Source: Ruoffia halotolerans (GTDB taxonomy: Bacteria; Bacillota; Bacilli; Lactobacillales; Aerococcaceae). From it: a DNA stretch of 64,000 nucleotides. The stretch spans positions 1 to 64,000 of the forward strand of contig NZ_JACAOA010000011.1 of NCBI RefSeq assembly GCF_014049385.1. Direction: 5' to 3'. The translations under genes were made by a program, and so were the position numbers. Shown here piece by piece: positions 26,102 to 35,466 of this stretch (position 1 is the first letter of the stretch; every line of letters begins with the position of its first letter). The notes beneath the pieces were generated by a model. It worked only from the letters and a program-made list of their open reading frames with translations. It made no database searches and was not told where the DNA came from.

Positions 26102-27657
26102 ACTGGTCCTATAGTCAAGGACTATTTGAGCCACATTTTGAGTGCATTTCACTCTTCAATTTCAATCGTTCTGATGTGCGGTAATGCAGGTGTTGAATAA
26201 ATATCTGCTAAAGGATAGACATTGGTAGTACAAAACTGATAATATTGAAAGGGGCTTAGCTTCGCTAAGTTCCATTGGTAACGCTCATTGTTGTAGTAAT
26301 CCATATACTCTTCAATGAGCTTTTTTACGTCCTCATAGTCTTCACACGAAGCGAGATCAATCTCGTCTTTCATATGTCCATAAAAAGATTCCTGAGGGGC
26401 ATTATCCCAACAATTGCCACGTCGGGACATCGATTGAATTAACCCATTATTCTCCACAAGGTACTGAAATTTCACACTGGTAAAGTGACTCCCTTGATCT
26501 GAATGAATCAGGGTTTGCGTTGATAAACTCACCGGATGCTGGGCGATAAGTTGTCGTATCATCTTCAAAACAAACGCAATATGAAGCATCGGGCTGAGTT
26601 CATAGGACAGAATTTCGTTCGTAAAGGCATCTTTAACCGTCGCTAAATACGCCCACTTCTACCTGCCATACGGCAAATAAGTAATATCCGTCAACAGCAC
26701 GGAACGCGGTCCGTAAGCTCTAAACTCACGTTTAACATAGTTGGGTTTGACATGTTCAGCCTGATACTCCGCAGATACTTGGCGTTGAAAGCGTGGCTTA
26801 CGAATCGGACACACCAAATTGAATTTCTTCATTAATCGACGAATTTTACTGCGACACATCAGTGTGCGATTGTGAGCTAAATAAATCAATATTTGGCGTT
26901 ATCCTTTGGGATTTTGCCGGTAATTAAATGCCTCCAGGACTAACGAAAAATCCCTTTGATCTTCACGTTCTCGCTTTTCCATATTCACCTGAGTCATCTT
27001 TTTCCATCGATAGTAGGCGCTTTTTGAGACACCACACTGCTGACAAACCGCTTCAATGGTCCACGTGTTAGTTGGGGATTCAAATGTCTCTTGAATCAGT
27101 CTAAAGTAGTGTCGTTTGGCTTCTCTTTCGGAAACATTCCCAAGTCGATGAGCCTCTTTTTTTTAGAAATTTCACTTCAAACTTTAGTTTTTCAATTTCC
27201 TCATCCTTTTCAATCAATGATCGCGTGATACTGATTGGTTGGCCTGCCTGATTTAATTTGGGTTGGAAATCCTTCATGCTCCTTACAAAACTCCGTATCA
27301 CATTACTTCCGAGGAGCGCTGGGTCAAGACCCAATGATAAAAATATATCCTTGGGTTTGTGGCCTTGTTGAGATAAACAATAAAACTCCTGTTTAAATGC
27401 ATCACCATATTGAATTACATGGTCACTCACATTTTCTCTATACGGTGATTGCTTCAATATTTCGACGACTTCTGGACTATATATTCCCATGATTACTCAC
27501 CTTTCTTTTTTGGTTCACTAAAAATTTCAACGTATGACGGATTGTCTACAAATATTTGGTCTTTATACCTTTGAGTCTACAATTATCATGACAGAAATTA
27601 ACTTAGTTCACGAATGAAATGAGTGTGGCTCAGATTATCCACGTTCATAGGACCAGT
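26102..27657 (-). mobile_element. IS3-family insertion sequence, inactivated
   Basis: The element is bounded by imperfect terminal inverted repeats. ACTGGTCCTAT-N14-TGAGCCACA starts at 26102, and the reverse complement of the same pattern ends at 27657. Inside lie orfA and orfB of an IS3-type transposase on the minus strand. Total length of about 1.56 kb is normal for IS3. Internal stops show it cannot make its own transposase. A related end fragment lies at 61007-61147. Confidence 0.8.
26149..27490 (-). pseudogene. IS3-family transposase OrfAB with nonsense mutations
   Basis: OrfA (27490-27101) is a helix-turn-helix protein that ends in a leucine-rich segment. It contains an A8G slippery run (minus strand, about 27164-27156) where -1 frameshifting would normally produce OrfAB. 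OrfB carries the DDE integrase: TDITYLPYG, LIHSDQGSHFTS, and SRRGNCWDNAPQESFYGHMK with DYYNNERYQWNLAKLSP. Two in-frame stops interrupt OrfB, a TAA at 26901-26899 and a TAG at 26661-26659. The rest of the sequence is well preserved, so the inactivation is recent. Confidence 0.85.
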
Positions 27658-27746
27658 ATACCAAGCTTTTTTGTTGGTTTGTGTGAATCTTACGCCACAT
27701 GGGTATGTGGTGTGGCTTTAGCTGGGTGATCTTGCGCCACACGTCG

Positions 27747-27872
27747 AAGCGATATGTCGCAAGCAAGCCCGTCTTACGTCATACGAGGAAGCGATATGTC
27801 GCAAGCAAGCCCGTCTTACGTCACACGAGGAAGCGATATGTCGCAAGCTACCCAGCACACCAAAAGCCCAGT
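27747..27872 (+). repeat. Three 42-bp tandem repeats of a second palindromic family
   Basis: Units start at 27747, 27789 and 27831, exactly 42 bp apart. The core is AAGCGATATGTCGCAAG followed by CAAGCCCGTCTTACGTCA. The segment CTTACGTCATACGAG is an imperfect reverse complement of GCGATATGTCGCAAG, so each unit can fold as a hairpin. The third unit diverges after CGCAAGC. A related hairpin, GCCACA...TGTGGTGTGGC, lies just upstream at about 27694-27717. The sequence is unrelated to the AACTCAAG family but has the same unit length and design. Confidence 0.75.
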
Positions 27873-27913
27873 AAGCTCGCTATTTCAGCAAACTTATTGG
27901 GCTTTCGTTTTTC
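27862..27913 (+). terminator. Hairpin terminator after the small repeat array
   Basis: AAAGCCCAGTAAG pairs with CTTATTGGGCTTT across a 17-nt loop, followed by CGTTTTTC. It overlaps the end of the downstream minus-strand gene region and may act on both strands. Confidence 0.6.
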
Positions 27914-27915
27914 TT

Positions 27916-28272
27916 TTATACCGCAACAGCGAGCTTTTCAACTATATTCTTTTGTTCAGCTCTATTTGGAATTGCCATTGCCTTAAATTGCAGTTTGTAC
28001 TTTTTTCTGTGCGTATCGATGACGACTTTTTTAATGAGTGTTCCTGATACTTTGATTGAGTTGACTTTAGTTAAGGGAATAATTGTCGTGCCTTTTTCAT
28101 TGAAACCCAAGTCCGTTTGAACTAGCGTGATCTTTTCCTCATCTAATATTACAACATAGTAATTTGCTAAGCCGATAAATTTCGGTTCTTCTGCGAATCC
28201 TGCTGCCGCTGTTAGATCTGCATACTTTTCTTTGGACATTTTCATGTCTTCGTCGCTTAATCGTAGTTTCAT
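27916..28272 (-). CDS. Small soluble protein, possible PH-like fold
   Basis: This 118-residue protein has no signal or membrane segment. The middle (YYVVILDEEKITLVQTD, then TTIIPLTKVNSIKVSG and KKYKLQFKA) is a run of beta strands, and a helix follows (NRAEQKNIVEKLAVAV). That pattern recalls bacterial PH-like proteins that react to envelope stress, but no family was firmly recognised. The ATG is preceded by AAGAGGGAT. It is flanked by the repeat array and the divergent pullulanase gene. Confidence 0.5.
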   Translation of the reverse strand: MKLRLSDEDMKMSKEKYADLTAAAGFAEEPKFIGLANYYVVILDEEKITLVQTDLGFNEKGTTIIPLTKVNSIKVSGTLIKKVVIDTHRKKYKLQFKAMAIPNRAEQKNIVEKLAVAV

Positions 28273-28431
28273 CTTGATCCCTCTTTTCTTATTCTGAATT
28301 ATAGGGTAGCGCTAGCAGTATGTATAAGGATACGTGGTTCGCACCGCTTATTTAGACAAACGATTGCACTGGAAATATATTGAATTACGAATATAAAATA
28401 CGATTAAAATAGGTTTCTTGAAATAAATATA

Positions 28432-28490
28432 TTGTATTAGTAGTCATATTTATATATAATTTAGTAAAACGTTTGCAGAAAACGATTTCA
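28432..28490 (+). promoter_or_regulatory. Pullulanase promoter with two tandem cre-like sites
   Basis: TTGTAT (28432-28437) and TATAAT (28455-28460) are spaced 17 bp. Two cre-like boxes follow directly: GTAAAACGTTTGCA (28464-28477) and AGAAAACGATTTCA (28477-28490). The second matches the TGWAANCGNTNWCA consensus at 13 of 14 positions. Placement over and just after the start site fits CcpA repression. Confidence 0.7.
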
Positions 28491-28514
28491 TTTAAAGAAA
28501 CAGGGGGAAAATGA

Positions 28515-31500
28515 ATGGTTAGTCATCGTAATAAGAAGTTGTTATTGGAGAAGAGCGGTCAAAAGATTCACAAGTTTAGGTTGAAGAAATTAAAAGTCGG
28601 TGTTGTGTCAGTTGCCGTTACGGCAGGTATTTTAGTGAGTCACAATACTTTACTACAAGTCAATGCGGAGGAGCTTATTGACGAGAATGCCGTCGAACTG
28701 GTTACCGATGAGGTAACTGAGGAACTACCTGAAGTCGAAGCGCCAGTCGAGGAAGGTATTGTAGAAGAGGAACCTTCTGAAGAAAGTACATTAGAGTTAA
28801 GTCCAGAAGAAGTTGTTGAGTCTGAAGCATCGGTTGAAGAAACGCCAACTGAGGAATCCGGAGCTGTTTCTTCTTTAAGCACTGCGGCTTTACCAGAAAT
28901 TTCTGAAGGTGACTTCCGTCTGCATTTTGATGAATTGCCAGAGGGCGCTCCTAGCTCAATGGGGCTTTGGCTGTGGGGAGATGTCCAAACGCCAAGTGAA
29001 GAATTGGGTGGTTGGCCGAATGGGGCAACGAATTTATCAGAATTATATGAGTCAGAATATGGATATTACCTTGATATAGCACTAAAAGAAAACGCGCAAC
29101 TCATTAATTATTTAATTAATACGGTCACAGGTGGAAACGTCACTGAAGATCAAACGATTCAAATTACGCACTCGGACATGAATCATGTTTGGCTTGATAA
29201 AGAGTTCAATCAGCACCTTTACGAACCTCTAAAAAATGAAAACCAAATCCGAATTAACTATGAACGCAAAGATGATAATTATGAAGGCTGGGGCTTATGG
29301 GTCTGGGGCGAAGTCGAAGAAGCCAGTGAGAACATTGGTAGCTGGCCAGATGGCGCGCTGGATTTTATTAATGAAGGACCGTTCGGTCGCTATGTTGATG
29401 TCAATCTATCTAATGGTTTAGATAGCAGTATTCAATTTTTACTAGTAAATAAATTAACCGGCGAACAATCTGGAGACATGACTTTCTCAGACCGCGCTGA
29501 AGATAGTCAAGTATTCTTACGCGATTTGGATCCGACTGTTCACACATCGCCTTATACAGCAGGTGAAGAACGTCTAACTGATGCGGAAATGGTTGCGACA
29601 GATCAAATTATTGTTTCATTGTCATCAGTTAGCGCGCTTGTCGAGAGCGATTTAACAGGTTTGTTTACTCTAACTGATAGTAAGGGTAATGACATTACTT
29701 TTGATAATATTACGATTGATGAAACAACCGGTCAAGTCATTATTTCCGGTGATTTTGATGGACTGTCTGGTCAATACACAGTGTCATACGGTGACAATTC
29801 TACGGCCGTACGTTCTTCATGGCGCTTAATGGATGAGCTTTATGCATATGATGGTGATTTAGGCTCTGAGTTGCATGAAGACGGTTCAGTAGAGATGAAC
29901 TTATGGGCACCAACGGCAGAGGCAATCCGCGTTGTCTTGTACGATAAAGAGAATCAAGATGAAGTAGTCGGAAACTATGATATGACGCGCAATGAGACAG
30001 GTGTTTGGAATCTTTTATTAAACGAAGGCCAGACAGGAATTGCGGACCATAAAGGTTACTTCTACCACTATGAAATTACTCGTGATGGTGAGCCGGTTCT
30101 AGCACTCGATCCGTATGCAAAATCTTTAGCGGCTTGGAATAATTTAGCTCCAGGAGCACACGTGGCTAAAGCGGCAATTGTTGATCCAACGACAATTGGA
30201 CCCGAATTAGATTACGCCAACATACCCGGTTACACGAAACGTGAAGATGCGATTATATATGAAGTCCATGTGCGCGACTTTACATCCGACCCTAGTATTT
30301 CAGAGGAATTAACGAGTCAATTTGGAACTTTTAGTTCTTTTGTTGAGCGTTTAGATTATCTACAGGATTTAGGTGTGACTCACATTCAATTATTACCGGT
30401 TATGAGCTATTTCTACGCGGATGAATTTAATAATGGCGAACGCGAATTAGAGTGGTCTGCTTCGGAAAATAATTATAACTGGGGTTATGACCCACAAAGT
30501 TACTTCTCTCTAAGTGGGATGTATTCAGAAAACCCGCAAGATCCGGAATTAAGAATTGCTGAGTTTAAAAACTTAGTCAATGAAATTCATAAACGCGATA
30601 TGGGTGTCATTTTGGATGTGGTTTTTAATCATACAGCACGTACATCCTTATTTGAAGACTTAGAGCCGAACTATTATCATTTTATGGATAGAGACGGCAC
30701 ACCGCGTGAATCCTTCGGAGGGGGTCGTTTAGGAACGACGCATCATATGTCCCGCAGGGTATTAGTGGATTCGATAAAATATTGGGTCGATGAATTTAAA
30801 GTCGACGGCTTCCGCTTTGATATGATGGGAGACCATGACGCAGAAGCAGTTCAAATGGCTTATGATGAAGCGGCTAAATTGAATCCGAATATTCTCATGT
30901 TAGGAGAAGGTTGGATTACCTTTGCCGGTGACGAGGACGACTCACGGCAACCCGCGGACCAATCTTGGATGAATCAAACAGACGGTGTGGCGGTATTCTC
31001 GGATGAAATTCGCAATATGCTGAAGTCTGGTTTTGGTAGTGAAGGGCAACCAAAATTCTTAACCGGAGGCGCTCAAGTTCTGGAAGACATTTTTAATAAT
31101 ATTATGGGGCTTCCTAGCAATGTGAATGCGGATGATCCAGGAGATATTATACAGTATATTGCGGCGCATGATAATTTAACATTGCATGATGTGATTGCTC
31201 AGTCGATTAAGAAAGATTCCGCAAAATACGCGCACGAGATTCATCAAAGAATTCGCCTGGGTAACTTAATGATTCTAACGTCACAAGGAACGCCGTTTAT
31301 ACATGCAGGTCAAGAGTTTGGTAGAACGAAACAATTCCGTCATGAAGACTATATAACGACAGTGGACGAGGCTCCTTACAAGACGACTTATTTAGTGGAT
31401 AAGGATGGGAATCCGTTTGAGTATCCGTATTTTGTGCATGATTCTTATGACTCGACGGATATAGTTAATAAATTTGATTGGAATATGGCTTTAAATGACG

Positions 31501-32300
31501 AAATGTACCCAATCAATACTCAAACACAAACATATACAAAAGGCTTAATTCACTTAAGACGCGCGGTAGATGGATTCCGTTGGGGTACCCAAGAAGAAGC
31601 TGAGGAAAATGTTCGCTTTATTAATGCTCCTGAAATGAGTGGCACAGATTTAGTTGTAGCGTATGAAGTCACAGATTCACAAGGAAATCGATATGCAGTT
31701 TTCATTAACTCAGACGAGTCAGACCGTGAATTCACCTTCCCAGAAGGCTTTGAAGTCATTGGAACTGGTGAAGTCATCGTTGATGGGCTTACTGCAGGAA
31801 CAGAAGCCATTCTAAACCCAGAAGGTGTTGTTTTAAATGACGGATCAATTACATTATCACCGCTAACAGCAACGATTATTCGTTACGCCGCAGACGGCGG
31901 ACCTGTCGAAGGTGGGGATGGCGGCGATACTCCAGAAGTTCCTGGGGAAATCGAAACACCAGAAATGCCGGGGAATCCAGAGAATCCAGAAACACCAGAA
32001 AACCCAGAAACTCCGAGTGAACCCGAACAGGACCTTGATGAATCAGACGAGAATGAAATTCCAGAAGATGAAACTCAACAACCAGGTGAATCGGATGATA
32101 CAGAAGAAGAATCTGAAGGAGGAGTGGACGAAGAAAGTTCGATTGACCTTGAAAATACTGATGTAGATCAAAGTAGTGTAGGTGTTTTGCCAGCAACAGG
32201 TGAAGACAAACAATACGCTATCTTCTCTGCCGCAGCTTTAGCTGTATTATCTGGCGTAGGCTTAATTGCAAGTACTCGAAAAAAGGAAGAAGTAGAGTAG
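28515..32300 (+). CDS. pulA: Cell-wall-anchored type I pullulanase
   Basis: This 1261-residue surface enzyme cleaves alpha-1,6 links in pullulan, starch or glycogen. A YSIRK-like signal peptide (FRLKKLKVGVVSVAVTAG) is followed by an acidic linker. Two CBM41-type starch-binding domains carry GLWLWGDVQTPSE and GLWVWGEVEEASE. Then come an N-terminal beta domain and a GH13 barrel: YEVHVRDF, DVVFNH (region I), GFRFDMMGDHD (II, nucleophile Asp), MLGEGW (III, acid/base Glu) and AAHDNLTLHD (IV). A Pro/Glu-rich wall spanner leads to LPATGE, a hydrophobic helix and RKKEE, the sortase signal. The ATG follows GGGGGAA. It is like streptococcal SpuA/PulA. Confidence 0.95.
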   Translation: MVSHRNKKLLLEKSGQKIHKFRLKKLKVGVVSVAVTAGILVSHNTLLQVNAEELIDENAVELVTDEVTEELPEVEAPVEEGIVEEEPSEESTLELSPEEVVESEASVEETPTEESGAVSSLSTAALPEISEGDFRLHFDELPEGAPSSMGLWLWGDVQTPSEELGGWPNGATNLSELYESEYGYYLDIALKENAQLINYLINTVTGGNVTEDQTIQITHSDMNHVWLDKEFNQHLYEPLKNENQIRINYERKDDNYEGWGLWVWGEVEEASENIGSWPDGALDFINEGPFGRYVDVNLSNGLDSSIQFLLVNKLTGEQSGDMTFSDRAEDSQVFLRDLDPTVHTSPYTAGEERLTDAEMVATDQIIVSLSSVSALVESDLTGLFTLTDSKGNDITFDNITIDETTGQVIISGDFDGLSGQYTVSYGDNSTAVRSSWRLMDELYAYDGDLGSELHEDGSVEMNLWAPTAEAIRVVLYDKENQDEVVGNYDMTRNETGVWNLLLNEGQTGIADHKGYFYHYEITRDGEPVLALDPYAKSLAAWNNLAPGAHVAKAAIVDPTTIGPELDYANIPGYTKREDAIIYEVHVRDFTSDPSISEELTSQFGTFSSFVERLDYLQDLGVTHIQLLPVMSYFYADEFNNGERELEWSASENNYNWGYDPQSYFSLSGMYSENPQDPELRIAEFKNLVNEIHKRDMGVILDVVFNHTARTSLFEDLEPNYYHFMDRDGTPRESFGGGRLGTTHHMSRRVLVDSIKYWVDEFKVDGFRFDMMGDHDAEAVQMAYDEAAKLNPNILMLGEGWITFAGDEDDSRQPADQSWMNQTDGVAVFSDEIRNMLKSGFGSEGQPKFLTGGAQVLEDIFNNIMGLPSNVNADDPGDIIQYIAAHDNLTLHDVIAQSIKKDSAKYAHEIHQRIRLGNLMILTSQGTPFIHAGQEFGRTKQFRHEDYITTVDEAPYKTTYLVDKDGNPFEYPYFVHDSYDSTDIVNKFDWNMALNDEMYPINTQTQTYTKGLIHLRRAVDGFRWGTQEEAEENVRFINAPEMSGTDLVVAYEVTDSQGNRYAVFINSDESDREFTFPEGFEVIGTGEVIVDGLTAGTEAILNPEGVVLNDGSITLSPLTATIIRYAADGGPVEGGDGGDTPEVPGEIETPEMPGNPENPETPENPETPSEPEQDLDESDENEIPEDETQQPGESDDTEEESEGGVDEESSIDLENTDVDQSSVGVLPATGEDKQYAIFSAAALAVLSGVGLIASTRKKEEVE

Positions 32301-32369
32301 AGAAGTAAAGAAAACTGGGTAAAATTCAACCTACGACAAATAGTATTGTGGTTCGTCTTGAGTTGCTCG

Positions 32370-32826
32370 AACTCAAGCCAAATGGACTTACGGTTTGTCT
32401 TAAGTTGGTCTAACTCAAGCCAAATGGAGTAGCGGTTTGTCCTGAGTTATGTGAACTCAAGCCAAATGGATTTGCGGTTCGTCCAGAGTTGGTCTAACTC
32501 AAGCCAAATGGCTGTGCGGTTTGTCCTGAGTTGTGTGAACTCAAGCCAAATGGAGTTGTGGTTTGTCTTGAGTTGTGTGAACTCAAGCCAAATGGACTTG
32601 CGGTTTGTCTTTAGTTGTGTGAACTCAAGCCAAATGGATTTGCGGTTCGTCCAGAGTTGGTCTAACTCAAGCCAAATGGCTGTGCGGTTTGTCCTGAGTT
32701 GTGTGAACTCAAGCCAAATGGAGTAGCGGTTTGTCTTTAGTTGTGTGAACTCAAGCCAAATGGAGTTACGGTTTGTCCTGAGTTGTGTGAACTCAACCAA
32801 ATGAACCAGCCATTTGGCACAAGTCA
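32370..32826 (+). repeat. Array C: eleven 42-bp palindromic tandem repeats
   Basis: Units start every 42 bp from 32370 to 32790. Half a unit (CGTCTTGAGTT) lies before the first, and the last unit is degenerate. Arms match arrays A and B, but the linkers are GGTCT and GTGTG, a local dialect. Units at 32454 and 32496 are repeated exactly at 32622 and 32664, so the array grew by multi-unit duplication. It lies between the pullulanase stop and a strong terminator, so it may be transcribed as part of the pullulanase mRNA. Confidence 0.95.
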
Positions 32827-32847
32827 CTACCCAAACCCTCTACAAAC

Positions 32848-32887
32848 AAAAAAAGCATCCGGAATCTAACTTTCCGGATGCTTTTTT
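32848..32887. terminator. Strong bidirectional terminator after array C
   Basis: AAAAGCATCCGGAA-TCTAAC-TTTCCGGATGCTTTTTT has near-perfect arms with A and T tails on both sides. It serves pullulanase/array C and the convergent chaperone gene. Confidence 0.9.
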
Positions 32888-32892
32888 ATGTC

Positions 32893-33126
32893 TTAAGCTG
32901 CTTTGACAACTGATTTAATAACTGGATAGCCCATGTCTTCAATGGCTTTTTCAATATCTGAGATTTCGAGTGCTTGGTCATCGAATTTCACTTTAACTTT
33001 ACTTGAGTTGAATAGGACTTTCAGACTGTCTGCGTCAACACCGTTAAGTGCTTTAACGGCTGCTTCGATCTTTTGTAAACATGATGGACATGAAAGAGCT
33101 TCTAGTGTAATAATTCCTTGTGACAT
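32893..33126 (-). CDS. HMA-domain metal chaperone (CopZ-like)
   Basis: This 77-residue protein is a single heavy-metal-associated domain. The metal loop reads CPSC (Cys13-x-x-Cys16) in TLEALSCPSCLQKIEAAVKA. The beta-alpha-beta pattern ends with IEKAIEDMGYPV. It probably carries Cu, Zn or a related soft metal to the P-type ATPase encoded upstream in the same direction, which lacks its own HMA domain. The ATG follows AAAGGAGAA. Confidence 0.8.
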   Translation of the reverse strand: MSQGIITLEALSCPSCLQKIEAAVKALNGVDADSLKVLFNSSKVKVKFDDQALEISDIEKAIEDMGYPVIKSVVKAA

Positions 33127-33206
33127 AATACATTCTCCTTTTTCTTTTTTATTCTATATATAGTGTATGTTATTTGGAATGAGGTGTCATTGACGGCGGT
33201 CAAGTT

Positions 33207-33500
33207 TTAACTTAAATAAAGTGAATCGGCTTCTTTTAACATGGTGTAAACAGCCGCATACGTTTCGCAAACATCATCAGGAATTGTGTAGTTATCAGAA
33301 ATTTCTCTAAGGGTTGTGAATTCTGTATTTAGATCCGGTTGTTCCTCTTCAGCGGCGTGAGTTTTGTCTTGAATGCGAACATAGATATCGCGAACATCAA
33401 AGGCTTCAGGGTGATTCTTTCCGTGTGCACGTGTGATGGCTGTAGTGTATAAGTCTAGTTTCTCTGCGTTTGTGTTGATATAATCATTAAATTTTGTCAT
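33207..33500 (-). CDS. Small helical protein, possibly RIC-like (iron-sulfur repair)
   Basis: This 97-residue soluble protein has conserved-looking segments AITRAHGKNHPEAFDVRDIY and LREISDNYTIPDDVCETYAA. These recall the short Lactobacillales proteins named RIC (iron-sulfur cluster repair di-iron proteins). The His residues in AHGKNH could bind metal. The assignment is from memory of the pattern and is tentative. It lies between the HMA chaperone and the P-type ATPase, 21 bp after the ATPase stop, so it is probably in the same FNR-controlled operon. The ATG follows AAAGAGGAT. Confidence 0.45.
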   Translation of the reverse strand: MTKFNDYINTNAEKLDLYTTAITRAHGKNHPEAFDVRDIYVRIQDKTHAAEEEQPDLNTEFTTLREISDNYTIPDDVCETYAAVYTMLKEADSLYLS

Positions 33501-33521
33501 TTTTTATCCTCTTTCTTTTTC

Positions 33522-35423
33522 TTATTTTGCTGTTTGAGTAGCATTTTGTTTTAATTCTATTTTATTTGATGAATCCTTAAGACGGTATCTTAATAAGCGC
33601 ATGCCATTGAAAATAACAACCAAAATACTTGCTTCATGGACTAACATTCCAATCGACATATTCATCCAGTTACTAAAGAATAGACTCGCAACTAAGACGG
33701 CAACAACACCAATTGCAATGATAATATTTTGTGTCATATTCCGAGCAGTAGCGCGTGTTAAACCTAAAGCGTGTGGCAGGCGGCTGAAGTCTGGGTTCAT
33801 TAGAACAACATCTGAAGTTTCAATCGCCACGTCGGTTCCGCTACCCATTGCAATTCCAATATCTGCTAAGGCAAGTGACGGGCTATCGTTTACACCATCT
33901 CCGACGAAAGCGACGATTTGACCTTGTTCTTGTAATTTCTTGATATGAGCTGATTTATCTTCAGGTAACATATGACCGTGCGCTTGAGTTAAACCAAGTT
34001 GTTTTGCCACTAAATCAACAGTACCTTGGTTGTCACCCGATAGCATGACTAAGTTTTTCACGCCGAAGTCTTTGAGTTTTTGTAGATCTTGTTTTACGCC
34101 TGGCCGAATTTGGTCACGGATTCCCATGACGGATTTCACAACACCATCAACAGCTGTAATAACAATTGAGTTCCCATTTCTTTCAAGACGCTCAATATCT
34201 GCTTGCATCTTGCCAGTTAAAGAAATTTGTTCTTTCTCCATTAATGCAGGGTTTCCGACAGCGACACGATTTTGATCAATGTGAGCGACAATCCCGCCAC
34301 CTTTAACAACATCAGTCTGGTCAACAGGTAAGAATGACACTGAGCCAATATCATTTAAGATTGCTTTAGCTAACGGGTGATCTGAATCATTTTCCACACT
34401 TGCTAAGTAACGTAGAGTTAAATCGTCGTCATCCCCGTAACTCAATCGTTCAGCGACTTCAGGATTTCCTACTGTGAGTGTTCCAGTTTTATCAAAAACA
34501 ATAGTATCAACGCGGCTGAAGTCGTGAATGACTTCACTCCCTTTTAATAAAATTCCGTTACGTGCACCATTCCCAATTCCAGCAACGTTTGACACGGGTA
34601 CTCCAATGACTAAGGCACCAGGACAACCAAGAACTAGAATTGTGATGGCTAACTCAACATTTCGTGTGAAAATCCAAACGATAACCGCCAGGAGTAATAC
34701 AATCGGTGTGTAGTATTTTGAGAAGCGGTCGATAAAGCGTTCAGCTTCTGACTTAGCGTCTTGGGCTTCTTCAACTAATTCAATAATTTTACCGAAAGTT
34801 GTGTCTTCTCCAACTTTATCTGCGCGGATTTGGAGTGTCCCATTTTCTAAGATTGTTCCGGCAAAAACTTCCGAATTGAGTTGTTTTGTCACGGGAACAG
34901 CTTCACCAGTAATACTTGCTTCATTAATGTGGCCTTCACCACTTAGAACCGTTCCATCCACAGGCACTTTGGCTCCAGTCTTTACGAGCAAAGTGTCGCC
35001 TTCATCAACTTCATCCACATCAACCATCTCAAACTCGCCGCTATCTGTTAAAAGTAAGGCGCTCTCTGGTGCCATATTGGTTAACTCTTTAATGGCAGAA
35101 CGCGTTTGATTTAAAGTTCTTTGTTCTAAATACGATCCGAATAGGAATAGGAAAGTAACAATGGCTGATTCTTCATAGTTTTGAATTAAGAAGGCTCCAA
35201 TAACTGCAATCGTAACAAGCACATCAATACTGACGACTTTTACCTTCAGGGCTTGATAGGCCTGAATAGCAATCGGTAGAACACCGAGAATTGAAGCAAT
35301 AATGAAAGTAACATTGAATAACATGGCATTATTCAAGACAAAGTGACTAAAGAAACCAATCGCAATTAAAATTCCACTGAGTAAAGTAATGAGCTTTTTT
35401 TGACTCAAAATATATCTTTGCAT
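33522..35423 (-). CDS. Heavy-metal P1B-type ATPase with CPG motif
   Basis: This 633-residue membrane pump has the P-type ATPase core: TGEAVPV, the phosphorylation site DKTGTLT, a HP locus (SDHPLAKAI), and GDGVNDSPSLALADIGIAMGSG. About eight membrane helices are expected. The metal-binding helix reads LGCPGALVIGVP, with CPG where Cu and Zn pumps have CPC, so the metal is uncertain. No N-terminal HMA domain is present, but a separate one is encoded downstream. The ATG follows TTGGAGGT. Its promoter shares an FNR-type box with the divergent regulator gene. Confidence 0.85.
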   Translation of the reverse strand: MQRYILSQKKLITLLSGILIAIGFFSHFVLNNAMLFNVTFIIASILGVLPIAIQAYQALKVKVVSIDVLVTIAVIGAFLIQNYEESAIVTFLFLFGSYLEQRTLNQTRSAIKELTNMAPESALLLTDSGEFEMVDVDEVDEGDTLLVKTGAKVPVDGTVLSGEGHINEASITGEAVPVTKQLNSEVFAGTILENGTLQIRADKVGEDTTFGKIIELVEEAQDAKSEAERFIDRFSKYYTPIVLLLAVIVWIFTRNVELAITILVLGCPGALVIGVPVSNVAGIGNGARNGILLKGSEVIHDFSRVDTIVFDKTGTLTVGNPEVAERLSYGDDDDLTLRYLASVENDSDHPLAKAILNDIGSVSFLPVDQTDVVKGGGIVAHIDQNRVAVGNPALMEKEQISLTGKMQADIERLERNGNSIVITAVDGVVKSVMGIRDQIRPGVKQDLQKLKDFGVKNLVMLSGDNQGTVDLVAKQLGLTQAHGHMLPEDKSAHIKKLQEQGQIVAFVGDGVNDSPSLALADIGIAMGSGTDVAIETSDVVLMNPDFSRLPHALGLTRATARNMTQNIIIAIGVVAVLVASLFFSNWMNMSIGMLVHEASILVVIFNGMRLLRYRLKDSSNKIELKQNATQTAK

Positions 35424-35466
35424 ATTTATTTACCTCCAAGTAATATTTGTTTGCCTTACAAATACT

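Noticed and set aside
32447-32827. 126-codon minus-strand and 91-codon plus-strand frames in array C
   Set aside because: The 42-bp period keeps both strands open by chance of composition; the translations are pure 14-residue repeats with no signal or start context.
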